From Epiperipatus broadwayi (taxonomy: Eukaryota > Onychophora > Udeonychophora > Euonychophora > Peripatidae), in the NCBI GenBank assembly GCA_028023455.1, contig JAQFVV010012404.1, positions 15,301,000-15,364,999 on the forward strand: DNA of 64,000 bases, given 5' to 3'. The translations under genes and the position numbers were made by a program. A model generated the notes under the pieces. It had not been told where the DNA came from. It made no database searches and saw nothing but the letters and a program-made list of their open reading frames with translations. Shown here in pieces: positions 1 to 11,814 of the stretch (the first letter of the stretch is position 1; each line of letters begins with the position of its first letter).

Positions 1-960
1 GATTTTTGATCAGAGTAAACAACATTTTACAATTGTTATGGGGGGCTTTAATGCTAGAATTGGTAAACAAATGAAAGATGAAAGTGCTGTAGGTAATTTT
101 GGTTATGGTAATAGAAATGAGAGAAGACATAGACTTGTGAAGTTTGCACAAAAAGAAAAACTTTATATTATGAATTTTTTTTTTGAGAAAAATGTTAAAA
201 GGAAATGGACATGGAAGCATGCAAATGAAGGTTCAGCAGAATTGGATTATATTTTGACTAACACAAAATACATATTTCAAGATTGTAATGTTCTTAATAA
301 ATTTAACACAGGAAGTGATCATCGATTAGTAAGATGTAAGATACATATTAATGCAAAGCTAAAGAGACAAAAATTATTATGAAAAAACAATATTTACAGT
401 TGATGTTCCTAATCTTCAGAAACATTCTAATGAATTTAAATTAGAACTTACAAATCGGTTTCAAGTGTTAATAGATTTTGAACATGATTCAGATTTAAAT
501 GAATTTAATATGAAAATAACTGATACACTTTTAAAAACTGCAACAAAGATAGCTGGTAGAAAAAAACAGCAATTGATGAATAAAATTTCTACTGAGACTT
601 GAGAATTTATGAAGAAAAGGAAGAATATGAAGGTATATAAAAATAATGCATTAAAAGGATTGAATATCTCGAATTTTGTAAAATGGTGGAGAAAAGAGTT
701 TAAAATGCTATAAGAAAGTATAACTGTGAACCAGCAAGGAAAGCTGTAGAAGAGAATAAAAAGTCTCAAGAGTGTAAAACAACATTTTCGTATTGGTAGG
801 AAATTTATATCTGCAATAAGAAAAAAGATGGAATTATTTATAAAAAGAGAGATGACATCATGAAATGGGTAGAAGACTTTTAGCAAGAATTATATGCTAA
901 TAAAGAACAAATATCTCATATATCTATTACATCTTCTGAATTGCTCAGAATCTAAAATGA
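1..960 (+). pseudogene. RTE-1 endonuclease C-terminal part and linker
   Basis: The reading frame at 38-382 encodes the end of an apurinic/apyrimidinic-type endonuclease, the enzyme that nicks target DNA for target-primed reverse transcription. Visible motifs are GGFNARIG (normally GDFN; the catalytic Asp of that box is Gly here), KWTWKHAN, ELDYILTN and GSDHRLV, the last holding the catalytic Asp-His pair. From 383 to about 960 a linker follows in shifting frames with recognisable pieces such as FTVDVPNLQ, rich in Lys and Glu as in other RTE linkers, broken by several stops. Not functional. Confidence 0.82.
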
Positions 961-2215
961 AGAAGTGAGACATACAATTAAATGTATGAAGAAAGGAAAG
1001 GCTCTAGGTAATGATGGAATTATAATTGGTATATTAAGAGAAGCAGGTGAAGAAATAGAAATATTTTTAGCAAAGTTATATACCAAATGTCTAAATGATA
1101 AAGATGTACCAGATGATTGGAAGAATGCAGTATTAATATTATTATTTAAAAAAGGTGATAAAGAAGATATTAGAAATTATAGACCCATCAGCTTTTTATC
1201 AGTTTTATGCAAAATTTTTACCAAGATAATTACAACCCGTCTACAGAGACCATTGGATTTTCACCAACGAAGACAACAAGCTGGATTTATAAGTGGTTTC
1301 AGTACAGTAGATCATATTCAGGTATTGAGAGAAGTTGTAGAAAGGACAAATGAATATGAGTTGCCATTATGCTTTGGATTTGTAGATTATGAAAAGGCAT
1401 TTGATTGCATAAACATTTCTTCAGTGATTAAAGCATTGGATCATCAAGGTATAGATCCAGGATATTATATATTTTAAAGAATATTTATAAAAATGCAACA
1501 GCTACAATTAGATTACATAATGCTACTGGGAAAGTCAACATTGAGAAGGGTGTAAGACAGGGTGACTCTATATCCAAAACTTTTTACAGCAGTGCTGCAA
1601 GAAGTATTTTGTGGATTAAAATGGGAAGCTAAAGGAGTGAAAGTAAATGGAGATTATTTAAGTCATTTAGATTTTGCAGATGATGTAATTGTTTTTGCAA
1701 ATAATACTTTAGAGCTGCAGGAAATGTTGCAGGAGTTATCAGATGAAAGTAGAAAAGTAAGACTAAAGATAAATGTTAAAAAAGACTAAAGTAATGTTTC
1801 GTGGATTTTTTCAAAGTATGAAAATAAAGATTGTTTATGATGAGTTAGAAGAAATTAACAGTTACAAATACCGTGGTCAGATTAATTATACCTATGGGTA
1901 CATAATGGATTGTGGATTAAAATGGGAAGCTAAAGGAGTGAAAGTAAATGGAGATTATTTAAGTCATTTAGATTTTGCAGATGATGTAATTGTTTTTGCA
2001 AATAATACTTTAGAGCTGCAGGAAATGTTGCAGGAGTTATCAGATGAAAGTAGAAAAGTAAGACTAAAGATAAATGTTAAAAAAGACTAAAGTAATGTTT
2101 CGTGGATTTTTTCAAAGTATGAAAATAAAGATTGTTTATGATGAGTTAGAAGAAATTAACAGTTACAAATACCGTGGTCAGATTAATTATACCTATGGGT
2201 ACATAATGGATTAAC
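961..2215 (+). pseudogene. RTE-1 reverse transcriptase (broken)
   Basis: The longest open stretch, 965-1477 (170 codons), covers the RT fingers and first palm motif: KGKALGNDGI, LLFKKGDKEDIRNYRPIS, QAGFISGFSTVDHIQ and LCFGFVDYEKAFD with the first catalytic Asp. A frameshift near 1478 is followed by a degraded RQGDS box, then LFTAVLQEVF and the second catalytic box DFADDVIVFANN (open at 1562-1789). Another frameshift in an A-run near 1778 ends that frame. The segment with the FADD box is present twice because of a perfect tandem duplication (1611-2212). No functional enzyme can be made. Confidence 0.87.
1611..2212 (+). repeat. 301-bp perfect tandem duplication inside RTE-1 RT
   Basis: Bases 1611-1911 recur immediately as 1912-2212. 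I saw no mismatch by eye, including the same frameshift-bearing A-run. Each unit carries the RT catalytic FADD box and the thumb start. Identity in an otherwise decayed element means the duplication is much younger than the insertion, or that it is an assembly duplication. Confidence 0.92.
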
Positions 2216-2750
2216 TTAATCATAGAATTACCTTAGTTGGAGTGCTTTTGGTAGAAATAACTTGTTACTAAAAGGAAATACGCCTATGTGTTTGAAAAGG
2301 AAAGTTTTTAATAAATGTGTTTTACCAGTTCTTACTTATGGATATGAGACTTGGACACTTAGTAGAAGAGCATTACAGAGACTTCAGACCCCTCAAAGAA
2401 GTTAGTGGAGATGCATGTTGGGAGTAACAAGAAGAGATCGAAAATGCAATATATGGGGAAGAGAACAAACAGGTGTTACTGACCTCATTGAAAAAATTGA
2501 GACTGAAGTGGAGTTGGCCTGGACATATTTCTAGAAGAGATGATAATAGATAGATAACTGAAATCTTAAACTGGATTCCATGAGATTGTAAAAGACCCAG
2601 AAAGAGACCACATGTGATATGTATGGATGAAATAAGAAAGTGTGCAAGGGTGATGTGGAGAAGAGAAGCTAAAGATCAAAGGAGATGGATTGAATTTGGA
2701 GAGACTTTTATCCTGCAGTGGATTGATAGTGGCTGATGATGATGATGAAA
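2216..2750 (+). pseudogene. RTE-1 RT C-terminal domain and 3' tail
   Basis: Reading in shifting frames gives phrases of the RTE C-terminal region: CLKRKVFNKCVLPVLTYGYE, then TDLIEKIE, a degraded GHISRRDD, RKRPHVICMDEIRKCARVMW and FILQWID. The element ends in a short TGA repeat at 2734-2748, the usual RTE type of 3' end. Several stops are present. Confidence 0.82.
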
Positions 2751-2755
2751 GTCAG

Positions 2756-3686
2756 ATAAGAGATGAAAAAATTAAAGATTGTGTTTCCCGCTCTGAAGCA
2801 GATTGACCAATGCCAGCAACACCAAGCACATGGGCCAGAAAGGAAAATATCAGGAGCAATGAGATCAGCGATATCAAGTTCTATTGATCCATTGAAATTG
2901 TGATAAGGGAGGCCAGAAATTATAAAATATGAAAGAATGGAATTTAATCAAGCTGACTATTAATCTACGTATGACAGCTAGCTATAGTGCAGACTTCATG
3001 ATGTAGGAGTCTTACATGAGATTTGGTTTCTTGATATTTGCACCAGCTGAGGCTGCCTACCAATGACAATTCTGGATAGAATGAATGGCAAGTAGTTATT
3101 AGGATGGACTTCCATAAATATGCAGAACTTTGTGGGATTCATAAAGCCTTATCACAGGAAGTATAAACTGAAATTCAATGTGAACTTTTAGATATTTTAA
3201 AGAAACTTTCAATTAGTAACTTCTAAATGAACTATTATCTGACTATCAAAATAATTCTAAATCCATTAATAATTTTTTTTATGTATAACGTTTGCTTTAA
3301 TCATTTCCATTTTCTTTCTTCTTATTTATTTTTTGTTTGTTAACTAAATAGTTAAATTTAAAGTTAGGCATAAATGGCTGCATAGATTTGTAGGATTGTT
3401 AGTTTAAATAGGTTAATTTCAGACTATTTGTCTTGTAGTTGAATCGGTGCTAGTGGATGGATGTTCGGGTGTTTTATGTCAATGTGATGTGGGAAGGAGC
3501 ATTAGATTCTCATTCTCTTGTACTACATTAGCATCAGGGCACTATACCCAATTGAATGCATGGCCAAAAGTGTAGCTATCATGTCGCCAGTGGACACAGA
3601 TGTATTCCCTGCACCATTGATCTCCTTTTGCTTTAGATGATGATAGTAAGATGGCCAAGACCATAATTTTCATTTATAGATCATCC
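2756..3686. other. Unassigned sequence, slightly less AT-rich
   Basis: No open frame of note and no family recognised. The part near 2780-3180 and the part near 3430-3640 are richer in G and C than their surroundings and could be old unique DNA or an unrecognised repeat. I see no splice-bounded exon I would defend. Confidence 0.4.
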
Positions 3687-3739
<53 letters not shown>

Positions 3740-3773
3740 CCGTAATAATAATAATAATAATATATATATATAT
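3687..3773. repeat. (AAT)n / (TA)n microsatellite
   Basis: About 53 bases of AAT repeat, a short break, a further AAT run, then a TA run ending near 3773. Confidence 0.97.
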
Positions 3774-4639
3774 TCCAAATGATTACCTTTCCAGATAGAT
3801 GCGCATTCCTGTACTGGATGAGGATCTTCCTTTTTTGTGTGTGATATCATGCTGCAGATGCACATTTATTTCAGCATTGTTTATTGTATGCTAACATCCT
3901 AATTCTGCATTGATCACATCGATATATCAATAAGCTGGCATTGGTTTTGGATACGAATTTGTAGCCTGGAGTTAAAAGGAATCGAGTATATAAATGCATA
4001 ATCTATGCAGCGTATTTATGTTTATAAAATATTAAATAGTATAAAATATTCATCTGTGCGAATTTATTAAAATAACAAAACCTAAGTTTAAAATAATAAT
4101 AGTAACAAATGAAGGCAATATTAATTTATTCCTTGGATTTATATATGTGCTTAAAAAAATGTTTTTGTGATAATTACTGGCAGTAGCTTATTTTTTTATC
4201 CTTTTCTTTATTAGAAATATATTTTAAGAATTTGGATTATAAATCTGAGCTACTCCTTGAGCTAGTGTCTAAGGCTAATGGTTTATAAAATTTGGATCTT
4301 TCCCAGGGTTATCTGCCTACATTATAAATTTTCTAGGTTCAAACAGCATAGTGGCGCCCTGTACGGCAGTTATCGGAAGTGTCCATGTTCCCCAACCATT
4401 ATAATATCTAGCAAAACACAAAACAAACAGTTATTCTATAACAAAAAAAATAAACTGTAATTTTACAGCATTATAAATTTATTTAATTATAAATTATTTA
4501 TATAAAATAAATGTATAAAAAGCATTACATACTTAATAATTTGTAGAAAATATCTCTGGAATTGTGTAGTTGCAATTTGTTAGAATCATTAAACATCATA
4601 TGATCATTATTTCACATGCTTGCTCATAACTGTTGTTAA
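3774..4639. other. Unassigned AT-rich DNA
   Basis: No gene, motif or repeat family recognised. The short open frame at 4278-4460 has no recognisable similarity. Confidence 0.4.
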
Positions 4640-4747
4640 AATAGGCAAAACTCTTTATACAGTAGTGCCACTCAAAGCAAGACAATAATCAATGGAAGCC
4701 AGAAGATTTGTGCATAAAATCCCTATCTATTGCCTACTCATCCAATA

Positions 4748-4789
4748 TCCCCAAACTAGTTTCTGGCTTATGGCCTTCATCAGTGAGGA
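4748..4789 (-). ncRNA. Hammerhead ribozyme motif, copy 1 left arm
   Basis: On the minus strand the order is stem I strand TCCTCA, core CTGATGA, stem II (GGC, loop CATAA, GCC, with an A on each side), GAAAC, a two-base loop TA, GTT, and the closing stem I strand TGGGGA, which pairs with the opening strand (one G-U). This is the layout of a type I hammerhead with minimal stem III, the form known from Penelope-like elements and retrozymes. Cleavage would follow the U of GUU. Activity is inferred; the A opposite A at the base of stem II may weaken it. Confidence 0.68.
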
Positions 4790-5077
4790 GCCTTGGATCT
4801 GAGAGCACTGCACCTAAATCTTAGGATCTATGTTTAATACCAATCCTGCCTAATAGGAAGGTGATGGCTATGGTTATAAAAGAACCAAAGATACCAAAAT
4901 GGATGGGTGCTGAACTAAGTTCAGATCCATATGACTATATAACCTACTGAGCTTAGATTGAAAATATTTGTTTCAATTTTGTTCTCATAGTTTTGTAGTT
5001 AAGTAGAGATAAAAGATAGCTGCTGGAAAGTTGCATTAGAACCTAAGATCTAGGTGCAGTGCTCTTAGATCCAAGGC

Positions 5078-5119
5078 TCTTCACTGATGAAGGCCATAAC
5101 CCAGAAACTAGTTTGGGGA
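5078..5119 (+). ncRNA. Hammerhead ribozyme motif, copy 1 right arm
   Basis: Same arrangement as the left arm: stem I TCTTCA/TGGGGA (two G-U pairs), core CTGATGA, GAAAC and GTT are all present. Stem II has a G-to-C change (loop then CCC rather than GCC) that costs one base pair, so this copy is probably weaker. Confidence 0.58.
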
Positions 5120-5245
5120 TATTGGATGAGCAGGCAGTAGCTGGAGATTTTATGCATAAGCCTTCTGGCATCCATTGATTACTCTGTCTTGTTTTGAGTG
5201 GCATTACTATATGGAGAGAGTTTTGCCTATTTGTTAGAATCATAT

Positions 5246-5913
5246 AAGCATCAGTTCACAAAATAGACTGTTATTGTACAATACAAAAATAGACTATTAT
5301 TTTACAGCATTATAAATTATTTATATGAAAAAAATATGAAAAATATTATATAGTTACAGGTGGTGGAAAATGTTATATATCCATCAGATTTGAATTTTTG
5401 TTTTTGGAACAAAAAAGTTCTTTGAAGTTTAAAAATTAAAGAAAAAAATAGAACATTTAATAAAACGTTCATGAAAAACACAATTCTGGTTGTATAGGAA
5501 GAAAAATACTGTTGGATGAAAAGAATGATGTATTTACACATGCATGTAGGTGTTATCAATCACATACTACCTTGATTTAAATTTAATAATTGTTCAAAAT
5601 TCTAGAATTTGAGGAAATTTGTAGGGATTTAGCACATACTTGTTTTAAAAACATATCATTATTACTAAACTAGAAATAATAGTATAATGCTCAGAGTACT
5701 GAAAATAGCTGGATAAAGTTTTATTACTAAACGAGACAATGGACACTTTCTCAATATTAACAATCATCAGATTTGTTTACAGAAAATCATAAAGTTTTTT
5801 ATTGAACATTGAAATTCTGTATGGTCAGATAAACTATTAGTCTTAAGAAATAATTATGTGATGCCATTTTGGTATATATCATAAATATACAGTATAAGGA
5901 GAACAAAATAGAT
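5246..5913. other. AT-rich DNA, nothing recognised
   Basis: No coding or repeat signal recognised. Confidence 0.4.
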
Positions 5914-6207
5914 TCAACTGTGCTTCTTTGAAGGACTGCATTTTGACTTCAGATCTTTAAAACTATTAAAAAAAAAAAACAACATAATTTGGATATTCAC
6001 TTGAGTTTGTTTTAAACCATTGTGAAAGAGAAGAAAATCTAGACCACCCAGTTCAAATAATAAAATGCTGTAATTCATCATATCAAAAGCTTTATTGATA
6101 TCAAAAGATATTACATGTAGATGAACTTGTTCACTTATGACATTAGCCATATGGTTATATATTATTATAAGATTTGTTTTCACTGATTTATTTTGGAAAT
6201 ACTGCAT
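5914..6207 (-). pseudogene. LINE reverse transcriptase scrap
   Basis: A 97-codon minus-strand frame reads like the palm of a non-LTR RT: TNLIIIYNHMANVISEQ followed by VISFDINKAFDMMNY, where the Asp of DINKAFD matches the first catalytic palm Asp (family pattern LDFSKAFD). The C-terminal third is low-complexity. No flanking RT parts are recognisable, so this is a small fragment, perhaps of a Jockey/CR1-group LINE. It differs from the RTE copies. Confidence 0.5.
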
Positions 6208-6689
6208 AACAGTGATATCAGTCTATAATTATTTTGGAACGTTTTTGCAGCTTTCTTTTAAATTGGAAAAAAAGAAAAAAATCGATATTTTATATATTTC
6301 AGAAAAAAAATATTTTGTTAAGACAACGTGAAGATATATTTTAATACAAAAACAATGAACTCTGTGTAGCCTTTAATAATAAAAAATAGAAATATAATTA
6401 ATAGAAACAGATTTGTTATTCATTACATCTTTATCAGCAGTGACTATTTTATGAAGTGATAGATCACTAAATTGAATAATATTTGTAAACTTATCATAAT
6501 TAAAATCAAAAAATAAAAATAAAAGATGATAATAAAATATGAAAAGTGATGATAATATCAAAGTAAACTAGAAGATAGTAGAGATTTGTATTGATTGCAA
6601 AGATAATATTAATGACTAAATGCATCATTTTAAATATTAAATATATTATTAGAATTTTATATTTAATAGTTATCATCATAATTTTTAGT
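6208..6689. other. AT-rich DNA, nothing recognised
   Basis: Short open frames here are low-complexity Ile/Tyr/Phe strings. Confidence 0.4.
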
Positions 6690-7745
6690 GCAAATTGATG
6701 CACTGCAGGATGAAGGTCTCCCCAAACATGATCTCATCTCATACTTTGTCTTTTTCTAAGTCTTTTACAATCTCTTGGAATTCAACTTAAAACTTCAAGC
6801 ATCCATTTAGTCTCATCTCTTCTAGAAAAATGTTCATCTTAGATCCATTTTAGCCTCTTCATTTTCTCAATGATGTCATTACTACCTGTTGTTCTGTAAC
6901 CCTTGCATTTTATTTTAATTTCTTCTTATTACTCTTAACATATATCACTCCATACTTTATTGGGTCACCTGAAGTGTCTGTATTGCTCTTCTGTTAAATG
7001 TCCAAGTTTCAGATTCATAAGTAAAACTGCATAAAATACTTTTATTAAAAATCTTCCTTTACAAACACATAGACACTTTTCCTTTAAATTTGTTTTACTG
7101 AAAACATTCCATTCAAGTTTAATTTTATATTTATTTCATTCATTATATTTTCATCTGTATTGATATTTGATATTTTTTTTTGATCAAATCCATTGAGCAT
7201 TACTATGCTTTTTTTAGCATTTATGTTTAATCTTACTTTTTTACTCTTTTTCTGATAACTCTTGCAACCTTTTCTAAAACTCGGAACCATTATAAGCAAA
7301 AACAACCACATCACTTGCAAATCTAGGTGATTTAAATAATCTCAATTTAATTAATATAGCTTTCCATTTTAATCTACAAAATATTTCTTGTGAAACTGCT
7401 GTAAAGAATTCTGCAGATATGTCTCTGTCATACATCTTTCTTATTATTAATCATTGCTGTTGCATTTTGATAAATATCTTCAGAATTTGACAATGTTCTG
7501 GTGGATTCTATATCTTAATGGATCAATGCTTTAATCACTAGAATCAAATGTATTTTTATAATCTATAAATCTGAAGCATAATGGAAACTCATATTCATTA
7601 GCTCTTTTATAAATCCCAATCTTTGGATGTGATCCATGATGCTAAATTCAATTTTAAATCCATTATCATTTGTGTAATATATTTAAGCAATTGTAAATAC
7701 AAATCCTCTACAAATGAAGCTCCTATATTATTTAAATTATAGCAA
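6690..7745 (-). mobile_element. RTE relic (RTE-2), RT to 3' end
   Basis: On the minus strand, from about 7745 to 6690, remnants of RTE RT occur in family order: a GFKIEFSIMDHIQ box (compare GFSTVDHIQ in RTE-1), EYEFPLCFRFIDYKNTFD, FFTAVSQEIF, then FASDVVVFAYN where the catalytic FADD should be, and finally FILQWIN close to the 3' end. Many stops and shifts. It lacks the endonuclease, as expected of 5'-truncated LINE insertions. Confidence 0.8.
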
Positions 7746-9645
7746 TTGAGATATGACTGAGTCACGATTACGATAAAAGTAAGCAACATATACACAGAGC
7801 GCTTTATTCACTTTTTTTGTAAGAAAACATCATATATATTTATAATTAAAAAAATAAATTAATGTTTTTATATTTCAAACATAATAATATTTATTAAAGA
7901 GTAATTAATGATTGTTGTAACTCTTATAACGCAAATTTATATAACATATATAAAGTAAATAGAGAGCTTGGTCTAACTGATTAATTCTGGTTGGGTTGAA
8001 ATGTATAATATTAGTACATATTTACAACTTTATATGATAATGCTAAAGCATTACCTACAATGTTTTTGAAAATGTAAAATCCTGCACATGATTAGAAAAT
8101 GGTGAATAATTAAATTAATCTTGCCTTTAAAAATGAGTTATATATATATTTGTTCCTTAACTAATTTAAGAATATAGCATTAGTATATATATACCAATAA
8201 AATATTAGTGTAGAATTTCTTTCACTAAAATACTTAGAGAGTAATTATATTTATCAGAGGGATTTAAAAATACACACCTTCAATGTTGTTGAAAAACAAT
8301 CTGTTAGTCTGTTCCACTTGACTTGGAATTTCTAACTGCTCTTCTCTTAATACGTTATCACTTAACTAATTGATCCTTTATCTGGACATTCCTCTTTCAT
8401 TCCCATAAAATTATTTCCAAGTGAGTGACATTACTTTCTAAAAATTAAATGTAGATTAAATTAATCTTATAAACTAAATGTTTTTGTCATAAAAATAATA
8501 AGATTTGAAAATAATTTTTTATTGATATGTGGTACTTAAAAATTAATTTACCATTAACTTCTTAAATTAAGTTGTTCTTTTAAATATAAAATAAAAATTG
8601 GTGTGTGGAGGTTGAGTGCATTCATAAATGATTGAATTAATTAATTTGTGGATACCCCCTCCCCAATTTTTTTTATTTCAAGTATAATAACCCAATTGTG
8701 GTCTAATCCAATTAAACAAAAACATTTTTTATAAAAATATTTTTTATATTTTTTTTACTTTTTAGTATTGAATATTTTGCAACAGATTTTTTGTAACTAT
8801 TCATATTCAAATTATGTTTAATTTTTGAAATGAAATTTCCAGCAAAAAATCTTTTACAAGATTGTTTTTATTTATGAAGGCAACATTTTTTTAAAAAGCA
8901 ATTTTTTGTTAAGTAATCAAAAAAAAAAAAAAAATAAGAGCTCATTTTTTATTTGGTTTTCTTTCTATTTTAATTAACTGCAAATGCTTATTAGTAAATT
9001 TCTAAATTAAGCATATTTTTTAAATATATATACTATTATCTAATGTTCATTATTAAAAACTTACTGGATCAATATCATGTATTTTGAAATTTTTCTGACA
9101 ACAATGTTAGACAGGACTTCAGCAAGACAATCATGAAATATTTTAATGTCAAATTGCATACCATTGTTACCTAATATACATACAAAACTTGAAGAAAATC
9201 CATTCAATAGAGATATATTAAAAATTGGTTATATGATTTGAACCAGACAAACAAACAGAGCAATCAAATTTTTAAGATAAATGAAAGTGTTTAACAGCAT
9301 ATCCAGAAATAAGATTTAATTATTAGAAAACAGCAGAACCATATAATACTATATATATATATATATATATATATAGTAACTTAAAGTGTTTGGCATAGTT
9401 ATGCTCTATAAATTGAATAAGCTAATGTAACTATGGATGTTATAAACAACTGGGCAAGCCAAATTGTAATTGTGAAAGGCTAACTGAGCAATGAAAGCTT
9501 TGTAGAAAGAAAATATATCAAAGAAAATATTTATATGAATAACATAAATATCATTGCTAGGTGGAATAAAGGGAATTTTATTACATTCAAATAACATTTA
9601 ATTTAACTAAGAATGTCTGAGTTCAAATTTAGTCAAAATATGTGT
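7746..9645. other. AT-rich DNA without genes
   Basis: No coding signal. Contains homopolymer A and T runs and a TA run at about 9349-9375. Confidence 0.45.
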
Positions 9646-9689
9646 GAATTTTTTTTTGTTTAATTTAAAGCTTGATTTCAGTTAGAATA

Positions 9690-10450
9690 AAATAAAATTA
9701 CTTTACAATTACTTTAAAGTAAAATCATATGCATTAAAGAAATATTTAATGATATATAAACTAATTTAAAGTAAAATCATGTATATTAAAGAAATATTTA
9801 CTGATATATATATATATAAATTAGAAGTATCAAGTTGATTTAAAGTCAAATCATACTATAAAAGAAAGTTCATTTATAATATAGGTTTGATAAGCTTGTT
9901 TAGGAAAAGAAAAAAAATATCAAGTACTTTTCACCAGAAGAGATGTTTTCACATTTTAAGTTAAAGTGACTTATTATATACATATATAATTATGGACACA
10001 TACTAAATAGGATACATACATAAGGGATAAGTTTACATATTAACTTATTGCAGATATATTTTGTGTTTTATATATAACTAGAAAGATCAAATTGATTTAA
10101 AACAAAACATACATATTTTAGAAAAATTTATCAATATGTGTATAAAGTAGAAATGTCAAATCAATTTAAAGTGAAATCATACATATTGAAGAAATATTTA
10201 CTGACATAGAAGTACCAAATTGATTTAAAGTAAAATCATATTATTAAAGAAAATTTGTTTACAATATTGGTTTGGTAAACATTTTTTAGAAAAAGAAAAA
10301 AAATGTCAAACACTTTTCACCTGAAAGGATGTTTTCACATTTTAATGATTTATTATATGCTTATATAATTAAGGACACATATTAAATAGGATATAAGCAT
10401 AATGGGTAAACATATTAACTTAATGCAGGAATATTTTGTGATATATATAA
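9690..10450. repeat. Satellite-like repeat, two composite units
   Basis: A roughly 385-bp composite unit occurs twice (matching points at 9884 and 10269). One part is a block containing GGTTTGATAAGC, an A-rich stretch, CAAACACTTTTCACC, GATGTTTTCACATTTT and GGACACATATTAAATAGGAT. Between these lie several copies of a shorter subrepeat containing GATTTAAAGTAAAATCAT and AAAGAAATATTTACTGATAT. Diverged copies recur at 49395-49870. Non-coding. Confidence 0.82.
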
Positions 10451-10940
10451 ACTATTAGTGTCAAGCTCATATCATGGGATGTTTTTAACTCCTGTGCCAG
10501 TACTAAAAGCATAAAAGTAAATCCAGAAAAAAATATCGTATAGTAAATGTTTTTATTTGTCATGCATTATAAACCAAAAAATAATTGATTCTTCAACTGT
10601 AATTGGGTTTTCAGATCGAATTTGAAATAAAAGTTTGGGGGGTCCTCTTACAGAAGGAGTTAATCAATTTCTGAACTCCTATTTCAAGTTCAACCTAAAA
10701 CCCTCAATATGATTAAGGAAACAATTAATTTTTTGGTATTTAGTATATGACAAATAAAAGCATTTATTATAAAATAGTGTTTATCTGTATTTATTTGAAA
10801 TTTTAAATAGTTTGATGAAGAGATGAGACATACAATTAAATGTATAAAGAATAGAAATTACTGTCACTATCTTAAAAGAAGCAGTTAAAAAATAGTAAAA
10901 TTGTTAATAAGCTATTACCAAATATGTAAGTTTTAATCAG

Positions 10941-11814
10941 AATTAAATGCATTTTCATAATTCATAATACAAAGTGTAATGGCAATTTATTAACCCTTTT
11001 AATAACTTGTCAAATGTTATTTACTGTGTTATGACATCTTTATATACAGCTTGTTTTTTTGGTTAGCAGAATCTAAAGTTTTTTTAAGATAGATAATAAA
11101 GATCTTGTACAAAATTATCAGAAAACTGATAAGTCTATAAGATTTGATAACTTCTATTTCATTTTCTTAAATATAAATTCCATTATTTAAATAATGGAAT
11201 TGATATTTAAGAAAATGAAATAGAAGCTATCAATGTTTTTCTGAAAGTTTGTGATGATGGTGTTCTAGCTGTATTTTTATATTGGACTATTTCCATCATC
11301 TAATATGTGTGTTGAATGTCTTTAGAAAAGTTTAATTTTTAGTTAAATATTCCAAATGCATTCAACTGTTAGTAATATCAGTATTACTAACAGTTGGTGC
11401 ATATACTAACCTGTTTGCTGTGATATTACTAACTGTTGAATGCATTTGGAATATTTGACTAAAAATTAAACTTTTCTAAAGACATTCAACACACATATTA
11501 GATGATGGAAATAGTCCAATATAAAAATACAGAAGCTATCAAATCTTATAGATTTATCAGTTTTCTGATAATGGAATTGATATTTAAGAAAATGAAATAG
11601 AAGCTATCAAATCTTATAGACTTATCAGTTTTCTGATAATTTTGTACAAGATCTTTATTATCTATCTTTAAAAAAACTTTAGATTCTGCTAACCAAAGAA
11701 ACAAACTGTATATAAAGATGTCATAACGCAGTAAATAACATTTGACAAGTTATTAAAAGGGCTAATAAATTGCCATTACACATTGGATTATGAATTATGA
11801 AAATGCATTTAATT
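10941..11814. repeat. Inverted duplication of RTE RT sequence
   Basis: Left arm 10941 to about 11370 is the reverse complement of about 11430-11814, with a short spacer. The right arm lies in the natural RTE reading direction (KSYRLISF, then LPLHIG), so the left arm is an inverted copy. The right arm also has an extra local duplication of about 75 bases around 11530-11640, including a repeated GAAGCTATCAAATCTTATAG. Confidence 0.87.

Larger units (their letters stand above)
1..2750 (+). mobile_element. RTE-type non-LTR retrotransposon (RTE-1), 5' end outside window
   Basis: A decayed LINE reads left to right as endonuclease end, linker, reverse transcriptase, C-terminal domain and a short TGA-repeat tail (2734-2748). 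The order, the phrases NTGSDHRLV in the endonuclease and NYRPISFLSVLCKIF in the RT, and the TGA-type microsatellite tail are typical of the RTE clade (recognised from memory of the family, not searched). The 5' part of the endonuclease is outside the window. Frameshifts and stops break the single ORF, so the copy is dead. Four further relics of the same family lie at 6690, 10805, 15985 and 16400, and a long one at 34615. Confidence 0.88.
4640..5245. repeat. Palindromic hammerhead-bearing repeat, copy 1
   Basis: An imperfect inverted repeat. Left arm about 4645-4835 (reverse orientation), right arm about 5040-5242 (forward); the stretch between them, about 4836-5039, is the arm-internal part present on one side only. 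It is related over most of its length to the copies at 44510-45335 and 46895-47310. The outer ends read as a GCAAAACTCT-type sequence with its reverse complement at the other side. Both arms hold a hammerhead-like core. No protein coding. Inferred to be a non-autonomous relative of Penelope-like elements or retrozymes. Confidence 0.8.

Noticed and set aside
461-886. Minus-strand 141-codon open frame
   Set aside because: Phe/Leu/Ile-rich shadow of the plus-strand RTE linker, which has family-like phrases.
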